DNA from: Chryseobacterium sp. OV279
GTDB lineage: Bacteria; Bacteroidota; Bacteroidia; Flavobacteriales; Weeksellaceae
Direction of reading: 5' to 3'
DNA: 64,000 bases
Assembly: GCF_900128945.1 (NCBI RefSeq)
Contig: NZ_FQUD01000001.1
Location: 310,001-374,000, forward strand
Under the pieces are notes generated by a model. The model ran no database searches, was not told the origin of the DNA, and saw only the letters and a list, made by a program, of their open reading frames with translations. Positions 34,710-43,377 of this stretch are shown one piece after another. The position numbers were made by a program, and so were the translations under genes. Numbering within the stretch: the stretch's first letter is position 1; the number at the start of each line of letters is the position of its first letter.

Positions 34710-34943
34710 ATGGATAGAATTGAATTTCGAATAGCTTTTGGTAAAAGAGTTGAAAAATTTAGAAAGAAGATGGGTTTAAGCTATCGTGAGTTAGCTCAAA
34801 AATGTGATGTAGACCATAGTAATATCAGCAAAATTGAAAAAGGGGAAGTTGATTTAAGAATTTCAACAATACAGGAATTGTCTAAAGGCTTAGAAGTTCA
34901 TCCTCAAGAATTATTTGATTTTAAAATAGGTGAGAAACCCTAA
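34710..34943 (+). CDS. Second XRE-family HTH regulator, 77 aa
   Basis: The ATG at 34710-34712 (MDRIEFRIAFGKRVEKFRKK) is the likely start; the longer frame needs a TTG. A compact XRE domain: KRVEKFRKKMGLSYRELAQKCDVDHSNISKIEKGEVDLRISTIQELSKGLEVHPQELFDFK (about 12-70). It lies 40 bases after the first regulator and is similar in size but differs in sequence, so the two are not a recent duplication. Its stop TAA is the start of attC-like repeat S2, so the gene end and the repeat share bases. Confidence 0.87.
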   Translation: MDRIEFRIAFGKRVEKFRKKMGLSYRELAQKCDVDHSNISKIEKGEVDLRISTIQELSKGLEVHPQELFDFKIGEKP

Positions 34944-35032
34944 CGAAAGTTGGTATCTTGTTTTTTGTTAAAAAAATGCAAGTTTTCAATTCAAAATTTA
35001 ACCCCGCATTTTGCCAATAAAATGTTTAGTAC
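34938..35032. repeat. attC-like intergenic repeat S2
   Basis: On the minus strand it opens ACTAAACATTTTATTGGC, continues AAAATGCGGGGTTAAATTTT and closes AACTTTCGTTAGGGT. The opening is closely similar to S3 and S4 (AACATTGTATTGCC and AACATCGTATTGGC). It fills the space between the second XRE gene and the gene at 35039. Confidence 0.6.
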
Positions 35033-35038
35033 AAATAT

Positions 35039-35860
35039 TTATTCTTTTTGTTCAGTTCCGATAGTTAATTCAATACCCCAGAAACTCTCTTCAGAGTTTT
35101 TCTTGTTAAAATTTTTGAATTCATCATCTTCATTTTGTTCCCAACCCATATACCGATATAATGCCAAGTTAAAATCTCCAATATCGGTGTTTTGTATTAT
35201 TGGCTCACCATTTTCCCATGTCATTAAATTAAAATAAGAAAGTAAACTACAATAATAAAACTTTTGCTTGTTTGTTAATTGTATTCGTCCAGCTTCTTGA
35301 TTGTTATGAATATCATAAGCAGTTCCATAAATATTTGACTCATGTAGCCCCTTATCTAAATCGTTAATCAAAACATAACTTCCGTATTCGGGTCGAGTTG
35401 GTCTTAATCTAAATGAATTGCTACCATTTTGTGTTCTTCCAAAATTAAATGAAGGCCAATTCTTTAGAAAATTTAATTGTCTCTGATCGATTTTCCAAGA
35501 ATTTGTATGACTACGCTTTAATTGATAAATAATAGTTTTTTGACCAATTAATATATTGTTCTTGATATATTTGACAACAATAAAATAATCTCCAAGTTCA
35601 CAAGTATTCCTAGAACCAAATGTTACCATAGGTTTTCCGTGAATTTCACGTGTTCTGCATGTGAAATAAACGCTAGGAATTCTTACAGAATTTAAATACG
35701 TTTCTAAAGCAGGAAAAAAAGTTCTAAAATATTGAATTTCATTTCTTGTCGTTGAAACGGCATTTATATGAATTTTAATAAAATTTAATAAAATTTCTTT
35801 ATTGTAGGACTTAATTATAGCAGATATTTCTTTTGCGTCATCATTAAAAAACATAGACAA
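35039..35860 (-). CDS. Accessory protein, possible QxK-type restriction-like nuclease
   Basis: 273 residues, soluble, with no recognised family. Residues 88-117 (ELGDYFIVVKY, then TIIYQLKRS) have Asp91 and a Q-L-K triad (113-115) at a spacing compatible with the D-x(n)-QxK core of Mrr-type PD-(D/E)xK nucleases. The following SWKIDQRQLNFLKNWPSF is a conserved-looking helix and turn. Start at either Met1 or Met3 (MSMFFND). Strongly AT-rich, between attC-like repeats S2 and S3, and next to DUF2971 and NACHT genes; all this fits a defence role, but the nuclease call rests on one pattern. Confidence 0.45.
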   Translation of the reverse strand: MSMFFNDDAKEISAIIKSYNKEILLNFIKIHINAVSTTRNEIQYFRTFFPALETYLNSVRIPSVYFTCRTREIHGKPMVTFGSRNTCELGDYFIVVKYIKNNILIGQKTIIYQLKRSHTNSWKIDQRQLNFLKNWPSFNFGRTQNGSNSFRLRPTRPEYGSYVLINDLDKGLHESNIYGTAYDIHNNQEAGRIQLTNKQKFYYCSLLSYFNLMTWENGEPIIQNTDIGDFNLALYRYMGWEQNEDDEFKNFNKKNSEESFWGIELTIGTEQKE

Positions 35861-35892
35861 AAATATTAATTGTTATACTGGTCGTGGCATTT

Positions 35893-36038
35893 CTGCTAAC
35901 GGGAAATGCATTGACTACGTGTGGATAAATTGGATTAAAAAGTTTAAAAAACGAATGTGGGATACATTTGGCAGATAAAAAAGCAAAAATATTGAGTTTT
36001 GTATTTAACCCGCAATTTTGGCAATACAATGTTGCAGG
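35893..36038. repeat. attC-like intergenic repeat S3
   Basis: Minus-strand reading: starts GCCTGCAACATTGTATTGCC, then AAAATTGCGGGTTAAATAC, and ends TCAATGCATTTCCCGTTAGCAG. Outer ends CTGCAAC and GTTAGCAG are inverted and match apart from one base. It begins directly after the DUF2971 stop and ends just before the next gene on the strand (35860). Confidence 0.65.
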
Positions 36039-36039
36039 C

Positions 36040-37134
36040 TTAATTCAACAATCTGATAATTTCAAAAGTTCTAATTAATTTATATTTTGCTTCTTCTATT
36101 TTTTCAATATTCATTTTTTCTTTAGTTCTGATTAGATAAGGTTCATTGGTAGTGTTTAACTCATATTTTGCACCAGAAAAGTAAAATTTATCACTGTATT
36201 TCTGTGAAATAATGTCTAAGAAGTCACATATAGCGATATATTGCTCATCGCTGTTTCTTTTAACAGTAATAATAAATTCTTTGTCATCTATAATCCATTC
36301 TATTTCAAAATCTCTAGCTGTAATGAAATTCTGTCCCACAGAAATCTCTTCAATATCTTCTGAATTATATTTTATTTGCCTATGCCCATCAATTCCTTTA
36401 TGATCAGGAATTGTATTTAGTCCAGATTTTGAGTAGGGAATTCCCATATTCTTTTTACTCGCTATTATTCTCCATTCTTTTTCATACTGCCAATCATTAA
36501 GTTTTATATTTGACGCATAGGCTGTTGGAATATGAAAAGAGCGAAAACTTGAAACATCAATTGGTTTAAGTTCATTCGTGTAATTAATTGGGTGAAACCC
36601 AAAGAGTTCACCGTCATCGTCATTAAGTTTATCTTTGACACTTTTAAGTAAATTTTTTACATTGAATTTGACTTGGAATCCTTTTTCTTGAGTATAATGA
36701 GGCCACATCAAAGTATTATTTTCTCTTTCTGACAGTGAAATTATCCCCAACAAATTGAAAGACATATTATACATATGGTTAATGATTTTCTTACACTGAT
36801 TAGATTTAGCATCATCAGTATAAAAACCTTCCAATTCTTTTCTTGAACTGAAAATGCCTTTATAAAATTTCTCATATATTTCAAATGAAATTGGTCGTGA
36901 AGAATAGAGTAAGAAAGGACTGCTATCTAAAATGTCATTTAATTCTATTGGGTGCGATGCGTACAAATAATTTTGAGATAATGCTTCAATACTATATTTA
37001 GATATAGAGTAAAACTTAAAAATTGAATCAGGAATACTCTGTTTATGAATTATTTCTGGTACATTTTCTTGACTTGAATAGTCAATTAAGTAAGTGAAAT
37101 TATTATATTCAAATTTTTCGATATTGTTTGTCAT
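36040..37134 (-). CDS. DUF2971-family protein
   Basis: 364 residues. The DUF2971 pattern is seen from about 37: IFKFYSISKYSIEALSQNYLYASHPIELNDILDSSPF, then GIISLSERENNTLMWPHYTQEKGFQVKFN and YEKEWRIIASKKN. These proteins occur in defence-rich accessory regions of many bacteria with no assigned chemistry; the conserved LMW-HY block and KEWR suggest an enzyme-like core. C-terminal 120 residues are unmatched. Flanked by attC-like repeats S3 and S4, AT-rich, and next to a NACHT NTPase. Confidence 0.8.
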   Translation of the reverse strand: MTNNIEKFEYNNFTYLIDYSSQENVPEIIHKQSIPDSIFKFYSISKYSIEALSQNYLYASHPIELNDILDSSPFLLYSSRPISFEIYEKFYKGIFSSRKELEGFYTDDAKSNQCKKIINHMYNMSFNLLGIISLSERENNTLMWPHYTQEKGFQVKFNVKNLLKSVKDKLNDDDGELFGFHPINYTNELKPIDVSSFRSFHIPTAYASNIKLNDWQYEKEWRIIASKKNMGIPYSKSGLNTIPDHKGIDGHRQIKYNSEDIEEISVGQNFITARDFEIEWIIDDKEFIITVKRNSDEQYIAICDFLDIISQKYSDKFYFSGAKYELNTTNEPYLIRTKEKMNIEKIEEAKYKLIRTFEIIRLLN

Positions 37135-37142
37135 AAGCTTGC

Positions 37143-37336
37143 AGATAACGTCCCGCGGCTTGGCGATAGTGGCGGATTAGAAAACCTAAACTTTCTATTT
37201 TGCACTAATTTAAGCAACAGCTTTTAATTATTTACTAAATTAAGAAAAAAGGAAATATATAAAGCTGTTGCGGATAAAAATTCACGAATTTTCTATTTTC
37301 CCCTTAAACCGCCATTTCGCCAATACGATGTTAGGC
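37143..37336. repeat. attC-like intergenic repeat S4 with nested inverted repeats
   Basis: Minus-strand reading: opens GCCTAACATCGTATTGGCG (a perfect RYYYAAC start) and closes CGCCAAGCCGCGGGACGTTATC. The ends pair as AACATCGTATTGGCGAAATG with an imperfect partner. An inner 11-base stem GCAACAGCTTT (37214-37224) with AAAGCTGTTGC (37261-37271) extends the hairpin. The NACHT stop codon TAA lies inside the opening core, and the DUF2971 ATG is 9 bases past the other end. Confidence 0.65.
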
Positions 37337-39178
37337 GTAGTCTTTTATTTTATCAATTAAATCTTTACTTATAAATATTCTACCTGGTTGGCCACTTCGT
37401 CGATCTAAAGGAATATTTAAATCTTTAAATAAGTACTCAATTTCATTTTCGTAAGTAGAATTTTTGCTGTAAAACTTTTCAAATTGTCTATATGTCCTTG
37501 CAATATTTGTCGTCTCAATTAGCTTTGTAAATGTAACTGATGAATTTTCATCTTTATTTTTGTTTATATAAATAAAGAAAAATAATAAAGCGTAGTGACT
37601 ATTATCAAAATCTGGTTTTTCATCTACCAATCTAGTGAAAAAAATATCCCAAAATCTAGAGTCAAACTTCATATATGAATTGATAAAATACTCAAAATAT
37701 ATATTGGGTTGAGAAGACAAACTCACACAAATGGCTAATTCATTAGGTAAATTCTGAATTATATCAAATTCAGGAATTTTTGGAGTTTGTGATATATATT
37801 TTGCTGTTAAATATTCTTGTAACGATTTATGTGAAAACTGAAAATAATCATAACCAACTTGTACTAATAAACCTGTGTGATTTTCTAGTTCTAATACAAC
37901 TTTCTTAGCTTGTGATTTTGGTAAATCATGTGATATATAGATATCATTGTAACATTTTCTAATATCATCACTATTAAAAACATTTTTATTAAGATGATAT
38001 GTTAACCAAAATGAAAGATGTGATAAAAAGTCTTTCTTTTTTTCTATGTAAAAATTAGCATAATTCGAAGGTCTAGTAATATTTCTTTCTTGATCCCAAT
38101 CTTCAAGTAATAGTTTTACAACAAAATCATATACATATTTAGGTTTATCAGGTATATTTTTTTTTCGTTCATATATCGCACATAAATGTGACAAAGTCAA
38201 AGGTCTAATTGAAGTATCATAAAATGGTGAAATTTTTATTTTTTGAAATAAATCTTCGGCTTTTCTAGGGCTATTTAACCATTTTTTAATTAGAGATTTA
38301 ATTTGCTTGTCATTTAATGGGCATATTTCAAACGTATCAGTGTTGTTTAATTTCAAATTGAAATCATTACTTCTTGAAGTCATTATAAACTTCGAATCAA
38401 TTAGAGATAATGATAATTCTTCAAATTCTTTTTCAATTCTTTTTTTTAAATCTAAATCTGGTATTTCGTCAAATCCATCTGCTACTAATAGAATATTTGT
38501 GTTGTTGAAAAAATTAAGAATTGTTTGTTTAATACTATTATAATACTCATAAGGAAATGATTCATTGTATTTATGAGGGAAATTAACTTCAATCCCTAAA
38601 ATATCAACTAAGATTTTGTAAAGACCGAAATTTTCATTTTTATAATGTTTGTCATAATCAATCTCTCTGAACCTAATCATTAATGGGCAAGAGAAATTGT
38701 TTTTATTTTCAGAATTCAAAAATTCTAGATAAAAATTCTTTAAAAGTGTTGTTTTACCTGCACCCGCACCACCATAAATTATGATGTTCTTATAAATATC
38801 TTCAAAAATTTTTTTGGAACTTATTGTCTTAGTTTTTTCATCAACATCAAATCGATTTTTTAAAGGTGATAAATATAAATCTATATCAACAAAAACTTTT
38901 TTTAATGATTTTGATTTTAAAGCAGCACCAAAATTAATTTCACTTGCCCAGTTTAAACTAACTTGAATATTATGCTTAATTTGATTTAATACTTTTTCTT
39001 CTTCTATTTGAAAGTTATATATTTCTTTAAATTCTTCAAATTCATCTTTTTTTAGTTTTTTCTTTGCTGCTTTAATTGTGGATTTATATAAAGTATCAAA
39101 AACTTTACTTACATTTTTAATTCCATTTTCAATAATTATTTCAACAGATTTTTCTGTAAGAATATCATTCAGATCCAT
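37331..39178 (-). CDS. NACHT-domain NTPase (bacterial NLR-like defence protein candidate)
   Basis: 615 residues. N-terminal 110 residues are helical and unassigned (STIKAAKKKLKKDEFEEFKE). The NACHT NTPase follows: Walker A GGAGAGKTT at 136-144, Walker B ILLVADGFDE at 229-238 with the small-residue/D-E pattern typical of NACHT, and a sensor-like FIMTSRSND near 264-272. The winged-helix end of the module shows FSHKSLQEYLTAKYI at 448-462. The short C-terminal part (about 470-615) may be the sensing or effector part. Bacterial NACHT proteins include anti-phage proteins related to eukaryotic NLRs. It is strongly AT-rich and sits between attC-like repeats S4 and S5. Confidence 0.88.
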   Translation of the reverse strand: MDLNDILTEKSVEIIIENGIKNVSKVFDTLYKSTIKAAKKKLKKDEFEEFKEIYNFQIEEEKVLNQIKHNIQVSLNWASEINFGAALKSKSLKKVFVDIDLYLSPLKNRFDVDEKTKTISSKKIFEDIYKNIIIYGGAGAGKTTLLKNFYLEFLNSENKNNFSCPLMIRFREIDYDKHYKNENFGLYKILVDILGIEVNFPHKYNESFPYEYYNSIKQTILNFFNNTNILLVADGFDEIPDLDLKKRIEKEFEELSLSLIDSKFIMTSRSNDFNLKLNNTDTFEICPLNDKQIKSLIKKWLNSPRKAEDLFQKIKISPFYDTSIRPLTLSHLCAIYERKKNIPDKPKYVYDFVVKLLLEDWDQERNITRPSNYANFYIEKKKDFLSHLSFWLTYHLNKNVFNSDDIRKCYNDIYISHDLPKSQAKKVVLELENHTGLLVQVGYDYFQFSHKSLQEYLTAKYISQTPKIPEFDIIQNLPNELAICVSLSSQPNIYFEYFINSYMKFDSRFWDIFFTRLVDEKPDFDNSHYALLFFFIYINKNKDENSSVTFTKLIETTNIARTYRQFEKFYSKNSTYENEIEYLFKDLNIPLDRRSGQPGRIFISKDLIDKIKDYA

Positions 39179-39212
39179 ATTTATTTTTAAAGTGGTCGGT
39201 TTTTAAGATTAT

Positions 39213-39273
39213 GCTTAACTTTCTAATTTACGCATAGTGTCAATAATGACAATAGATATTGCGCCAATGTTGT
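39213..39273. repeat. attC-like intergenic repeat S5
   Basis: Minus-strand reading: AACATTGGCGCAATATC, a TGTCA-TTAT-TGACA hairpin, then ACTATGCGTAAATTAGAAAG and GTTAAGC. The right arm matches S1 (CACAATGCATAAATTTGG) with substitutions. It lies upstream of the NACHT start, in the position of S4 relative to DUF2971. Confidence 0.55.
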
Positions 39274-39339
39274 TTTGATTTTAGCTATCTATTGTGAATC
39301 AAATATAAAATCTAAATATACTATTTCCTTACGGGAAAC

Positions 39340-39380
39340 CATAAAAAACAAAAAACCGCCCCACAAAAGCAGAACGGTTT
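39340..39380 (-). terminator. Terminator copied with the groEL fragment
   Basis: AAACCG (39353-39358) pairs with CGGTTT (39375-39380), followed by TTTTTTGTTTTTTAT on the minus strand. It aligns with the real groEL terminator at 40739, so it was copied along with the gene end. Confidence 0.65.
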
Positions 39381-39599
39381 ATATATTAAATTGCCTCGGT
39401 CGCTGACCGTTCCCGGCATTCCACCTCCCATTGGCATAGTAGGTTCGCTCTTCACTTCAGTGATCACACATTCAGTGGTAAGAAGCATTCCGGAAACAGA
39501 AGCTGCATTTTCAAGGGCAACTCTTGTTACTTTCGTAGGGTCAATGATACCTGCTTCAAGCATGTTTACATACTCGTCAGTTTTCGTTTGTCCGTCCAT
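39353..39599 (-). pseudogene. Duplicated 3' end of groEL
   Basis: Bases 39411-39584 repeat the real gene end at 40800-40976: [20 protein letters not shown] through MGGGMPG. Over 174 aligned bases I count six substitutions and one 3-base gap that removes one codon in EVKSAEP. Five of the six substitutions are silent third-position changes, which points to an allele that was selected as a gene before it was cut. The stop is lost and the frame reads on through [13 protein letters not shown]. The groEL terminator hairpin is also copied (39353-39380). No full-length partner is attached, so no product is expected. Confidence 0.85.
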
Positions 39600-39605
39600 T
39601 TTAGT

Positions 39606-40601
39606 TTATGATTCAATCTCAATTTTGTTGTAGGAAATCCATCGCTTCAAATTTCCAACCATTCTTTTTAAATGGTCTTCATTCACGAAAATATTGGTCC
39701 AATATTCAAATCTGTCGCACTGAACACTTATGTAATAGGTCATAATTACTAAACAGGCATAAGGCAAAAATCTTTTTTCTTCGGTGCTAATTACGGTTAC
39801 AGTTTTGTAGCCTTTTAAAAAACTTTCTGCTTTTTCTTGATATTCTGCTTCATTCAAATGAGTTGCAAGTAACTGAAAAAGGAAATAAGAAATGTCAAAA
39901 CATAAGTAACCGTTGCCACAAAAATCAAAATCAAAAAATGTTATTTCTTTTTCATCGTCAATGTGCAGATTGTCAAACCAAACGTCAAGATGAACACTTC
40001 CATATCTCATTTTGGGTTGGTCAATATTTTGGATTTTTAGCGTTAAAAAGGCTGACAGGTTTTCTAAAAAATCAACGTCGCTGTTGCTTTTATTAAAGAA
40101 CTCTTTTATTCTTAAAACAGGTTTTGTAAGTAGGTTTTGATTATTGTAAGATATCCTGTTTAGTTCAAAACCTTCTGTCGATTGATGAACTTTAGCTAAT
40201 GCCTGTCCGATTAGAAAACTTGTTTGTTGCGAGAATTTTGCGGTCTTTGTGCCTTTAGCATACGAAAATAAAACGCCAAACCTTGTTCCTTCCGGTGCTT
40301 CAATTTCCTGGATGTATTGGTTCGATTTGTCAGCAATTGGAAATGCAACTTGTCGGTCCGTCTCTTTTAAATGAAGTAAAAGCCTTAATTCTTCTTCAAC
40401 TTCTAATTTGGTCCGCCAATTATGGGTGTAAACTCTAAAAACGTATTTGTTTTCGTCATCGTGAACAATGTATAAATGGTTCATGGCAAGTCTGAATATG
40501 CTACATTCCGTTTTCTCGCTTAGTCCATATCTTTTTCGAATAAGTTGGCCAAGTTCATTGGGTGAAAGTGTGCTGTTTATTGTCGGAAATTTCTCTGTCA
40601 T
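39606..40601 (-). CDS. APH-fold phosphotransferase
   Basis: 331 residues, no signal. The aminoglycoside/choline-kinase fold is recognised by the catalytic loop RYGSVHLDVWFDNLH, with H-x-D-x(4)-N, and the DFD-like metal loop ITFFDFDFCG (about 230-250). The N-terminal lobe has LYIVHDDENKYVFRVY with the ATP-lysine region. Which substrate (sugar, aminoglycoside, homoserine, ethanolamine) cannot be read. Gene ends 6 bases before the groEL fragment and is bracketed by it and by the true groEL 3' end, inside a direct repeat. Confidence 0.8.
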   Translation of the reverse strand: MTEKFPTINSTLSPNELGQLIRKRYGLSEKTECSIFRLAMNHLYIVHDDENKYVFRVYTHNWRTKLEVEEELRLLLHLKETDRQVAFPIADKSNQYIQEIEAPEGTRFGVLFSYAKGTKTAKFSQQTSFLIGQALAKVHQSTEGFELNRISYNNQNLLTKPVLRIKEFFNKSNSDVDFLENLSAFLTLKIQNIDQPKMRYGSVHLDVWFDNLHIDDEKEITFFDFDFCGNGYLCFDISYFLFQLLATHLNEAEYQEKAESFLKGYKTVTVISTEEKRFLPYACLVIMTYYISVQCDRFEYWTNIFVNEDHLKRMVGNLKRWISYNKIEIES

Positions 40602-40642
40602 TAATTCTTGATTTGTCTATGGTTACGGTCGCTCTACAATGA

Positions 40643-40680
40643 CGGCTAACATCCAAATTGATGCATTGCGCCAATACCCA
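40643..40680. repeat. attC-like repeat S6 at the groEL side
   Basis: Minus-strand reading: GGGTATTGGCGCAATGCATC, then AATTTGGATGTTAGCC. 23 of 26 bases match S1 from CACAATGCAT on. With S1 it marks the two outer limits of the repeat-flanked block. Confidence 0.5.
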
Positions 40681-40734
40681 ATATATACAATTGCAAATAA
40701 AATTTCAAGTAAAAAGTTCATGATTTTTCGTAAA

Positions 40735-40766
40735 ATAAAAACCGCTCTGCAAAAGCAAAGCGGTTT
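40735..40766 (-). terminator. Intrinsic terminator of groEL
   Basis: AAACCGCT (40739-40746) and AGCGGTTT (40759-40766) with inner TGC/GCA; TTTATTTTACG follows on the minus strand. Confidence 0.8.
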
Positions 40767-40790
40767 ATATATTTAAAGCATCGGTGATGA

Positions 40791-42428
<1,638 letters not shown>

Positions 42429-42430
42429 TT

Positions 42431-42458
42431 AGATGTTAGACGTCAGATGTTAGACGTC
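42431..42458. repeat. Tandem 14-base repeat between groES and groEL
   Basis: AGATGTTAGACGTC occurs twice in direct succession (42431-42444, 42445-42458), followed by a related stretch TGAAATCTGATGTCTTG near 42500. Likely a dispersed repeat unit. Confidence 0.6.
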
Positions 42459-42527
42459 AAGCATTATTTGAAAATTTATTTTTTATTCAGTTTTAAGTCT
42501 GAAATCTGATGTCTTGTATCTGGAGTC

Positions 42528-42806
42528 TTATCCAATTACTCCAAGTAAATCTCCTTCCTTAACGATTAAGAAATCTTTTCCGTCTAATTTTAATTCAGAA
42601 CCTGAATATTTACCATAAAGAACTTTGTCACCTACCTGAACAGTTGTAGGCTCATCTTTTTTACCTGGACCTACTGCTACTACAGTACCTTCCTGCGGCT
42701 TTTCCTTCGCAGTGTCCGGAATAATAATACCTGAAGCTGTTTTAGTTTCTGCAGCGATAGGCTCGATAAGAACTCTGTCTGCTAATGGTTTAAAGTTTAC
42801 TGACAT
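42528..42806 (-). CDS. groS: Co-chaperonin GroES (10 kDa)
   Basis: 92 residues, standard length. [40 protein letters not shown] contains the mobile loop that docks on GroEL, and the C-terminal [34 protein letters not shown] closes the beta-barrel. First gene of the groES-groEL operon. Confidence 0.98.
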   Translation of the reverse strand: MSVNFKPLADRVLIEPIAAETKTASGIIIPDTAKEKPQEGTVVAVGPGKKDEPTTVQVGDKVLYGKYSGSELKLDGKDFLIVKEGDLLGVIG

Positions 42807-42932
42807 AATATATTTTATTTTTTAATTAATTCTCCATTATAATTCTCTAAATGTATGCCATGAGGTCCCTGTGGATGAAATGGCAGAGTTTTAATTTCAA
42901 GTGTGAAAATTTGGCAGAAAAATGAAAAAAGT

Positions 42933-42954
42933 AAAGCCGGAAACTTCCGGCTTT
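42933..42954 (-). terminator. Terminator of the GG-leader peptide gene
   Basis: AAAGCCGGAA (42933-42942) and TTCCGGCTTT (42945-42954) form a 10-base-pair perfect stem, with T runs on both strands. Confidence 0.75.
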
Positions 42955-42981
42955 TGTATTTAACTCTAATAATTCGTTGAA

Positions 42982-43116
42982 TTAAGGGCAGTGCTGTCCA
43001 GGCCCGATCCATAAAGTACATTTTCCCTGATCGTCGCGCTCGCAACAAACAAGTCTTGCCGCACCACCCATAATGGATTTTTGCGCGTCTCTGCTTAATG
43101 ATTTAGCATTTTTCAT
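42982..43116 (-). CDS. Double-glycine leader peptide, bacteriocin-like, 44 aa
   Basis: Too short for common gene-calling cutoffs but well supported. Start ATG at 43114-43116 and stop TAA at 42982-42984. The leader MKNAKSLSRDAQKSIMGG is the pattern shared by the bacteriocin-type peptides annotated in Chryseobacterium and relatives (MKN-x-KxLSR-x-xQKxIxGG), with cleavage expected after GG. The mature part AARLVCCERDDQGKCTLWIGP is cysteine-rich (four Cys in all, including one near the end). A -7 box TATCTTTG lies about 78 bases upstream and a perfect terminator 27 bases downstream. No exporter/protease or immunity gene is next to it. Function (bacteriocin or signal) is not known. Confidence 0.78.
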   Translation of the reverse strand: MKNAKSLSRDAQKSIMGGAARLVCCERDDQGKCTLWIGPGQHCP

Positions 43117-43199
43117 AGATTAATATTTAATTTGTTTTACAGTCCTGAACATTTAATGTCAATCAGGATTTTTGACGATTTGGTGTGGTAAGTGTCCAT

Positions 43200-43207
43200 C
43201 AAAGATA
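43200..43207 (-). promoter_or_regulatory. Flavobacterial -7 box upstream of the GG-leader gene
   Basis: TATCTTTG on the minus strand matches TAnnTTTG exactly. No TTG is seen at the usual -33 spacing, so support is partial. Confidence 0.4.
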
Positions 43208-43344
43208 AAAAAAATATCATTACATAATACACCGTGTGTAGATTTATTATTGATGTTTGTGTGATGATAATCAACCGTTTAATGATTGCTTTGCAGTAGG
43301 GGAGTGCGGAGGTTTTGTAAATAGGATTACCCTTTAAAAAAGAA

Positions 43345-43369
43345 AAAGTTTACTATAACAGTAAACTTT
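43345..43369 (-). terminator. Intrinsic terminator of the gene at 43378
   Basis: AAAGTTTACT (43345-43354) pairs with AGTAAACTTT (43360-43369), followed by TTTCTTTTTT on the minus strand. Confidence 0.75.
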
Positions 43370-43377
43370 AGAGATTT

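Noticed and set aside
39606..40601. Aminoglycoside-resistance call for the APH-fold gene
   Set aside because: The fold and catalytic loop are present, but many substrates share them and no resistance-specific residues can be assigned from the sequence.
42807..42840. CIRCE operator for HrcA upstream of groES
   Set aside because: I searched for the TTAGCACTC / GAGTGCTAA pair and found no such inverted repeat.
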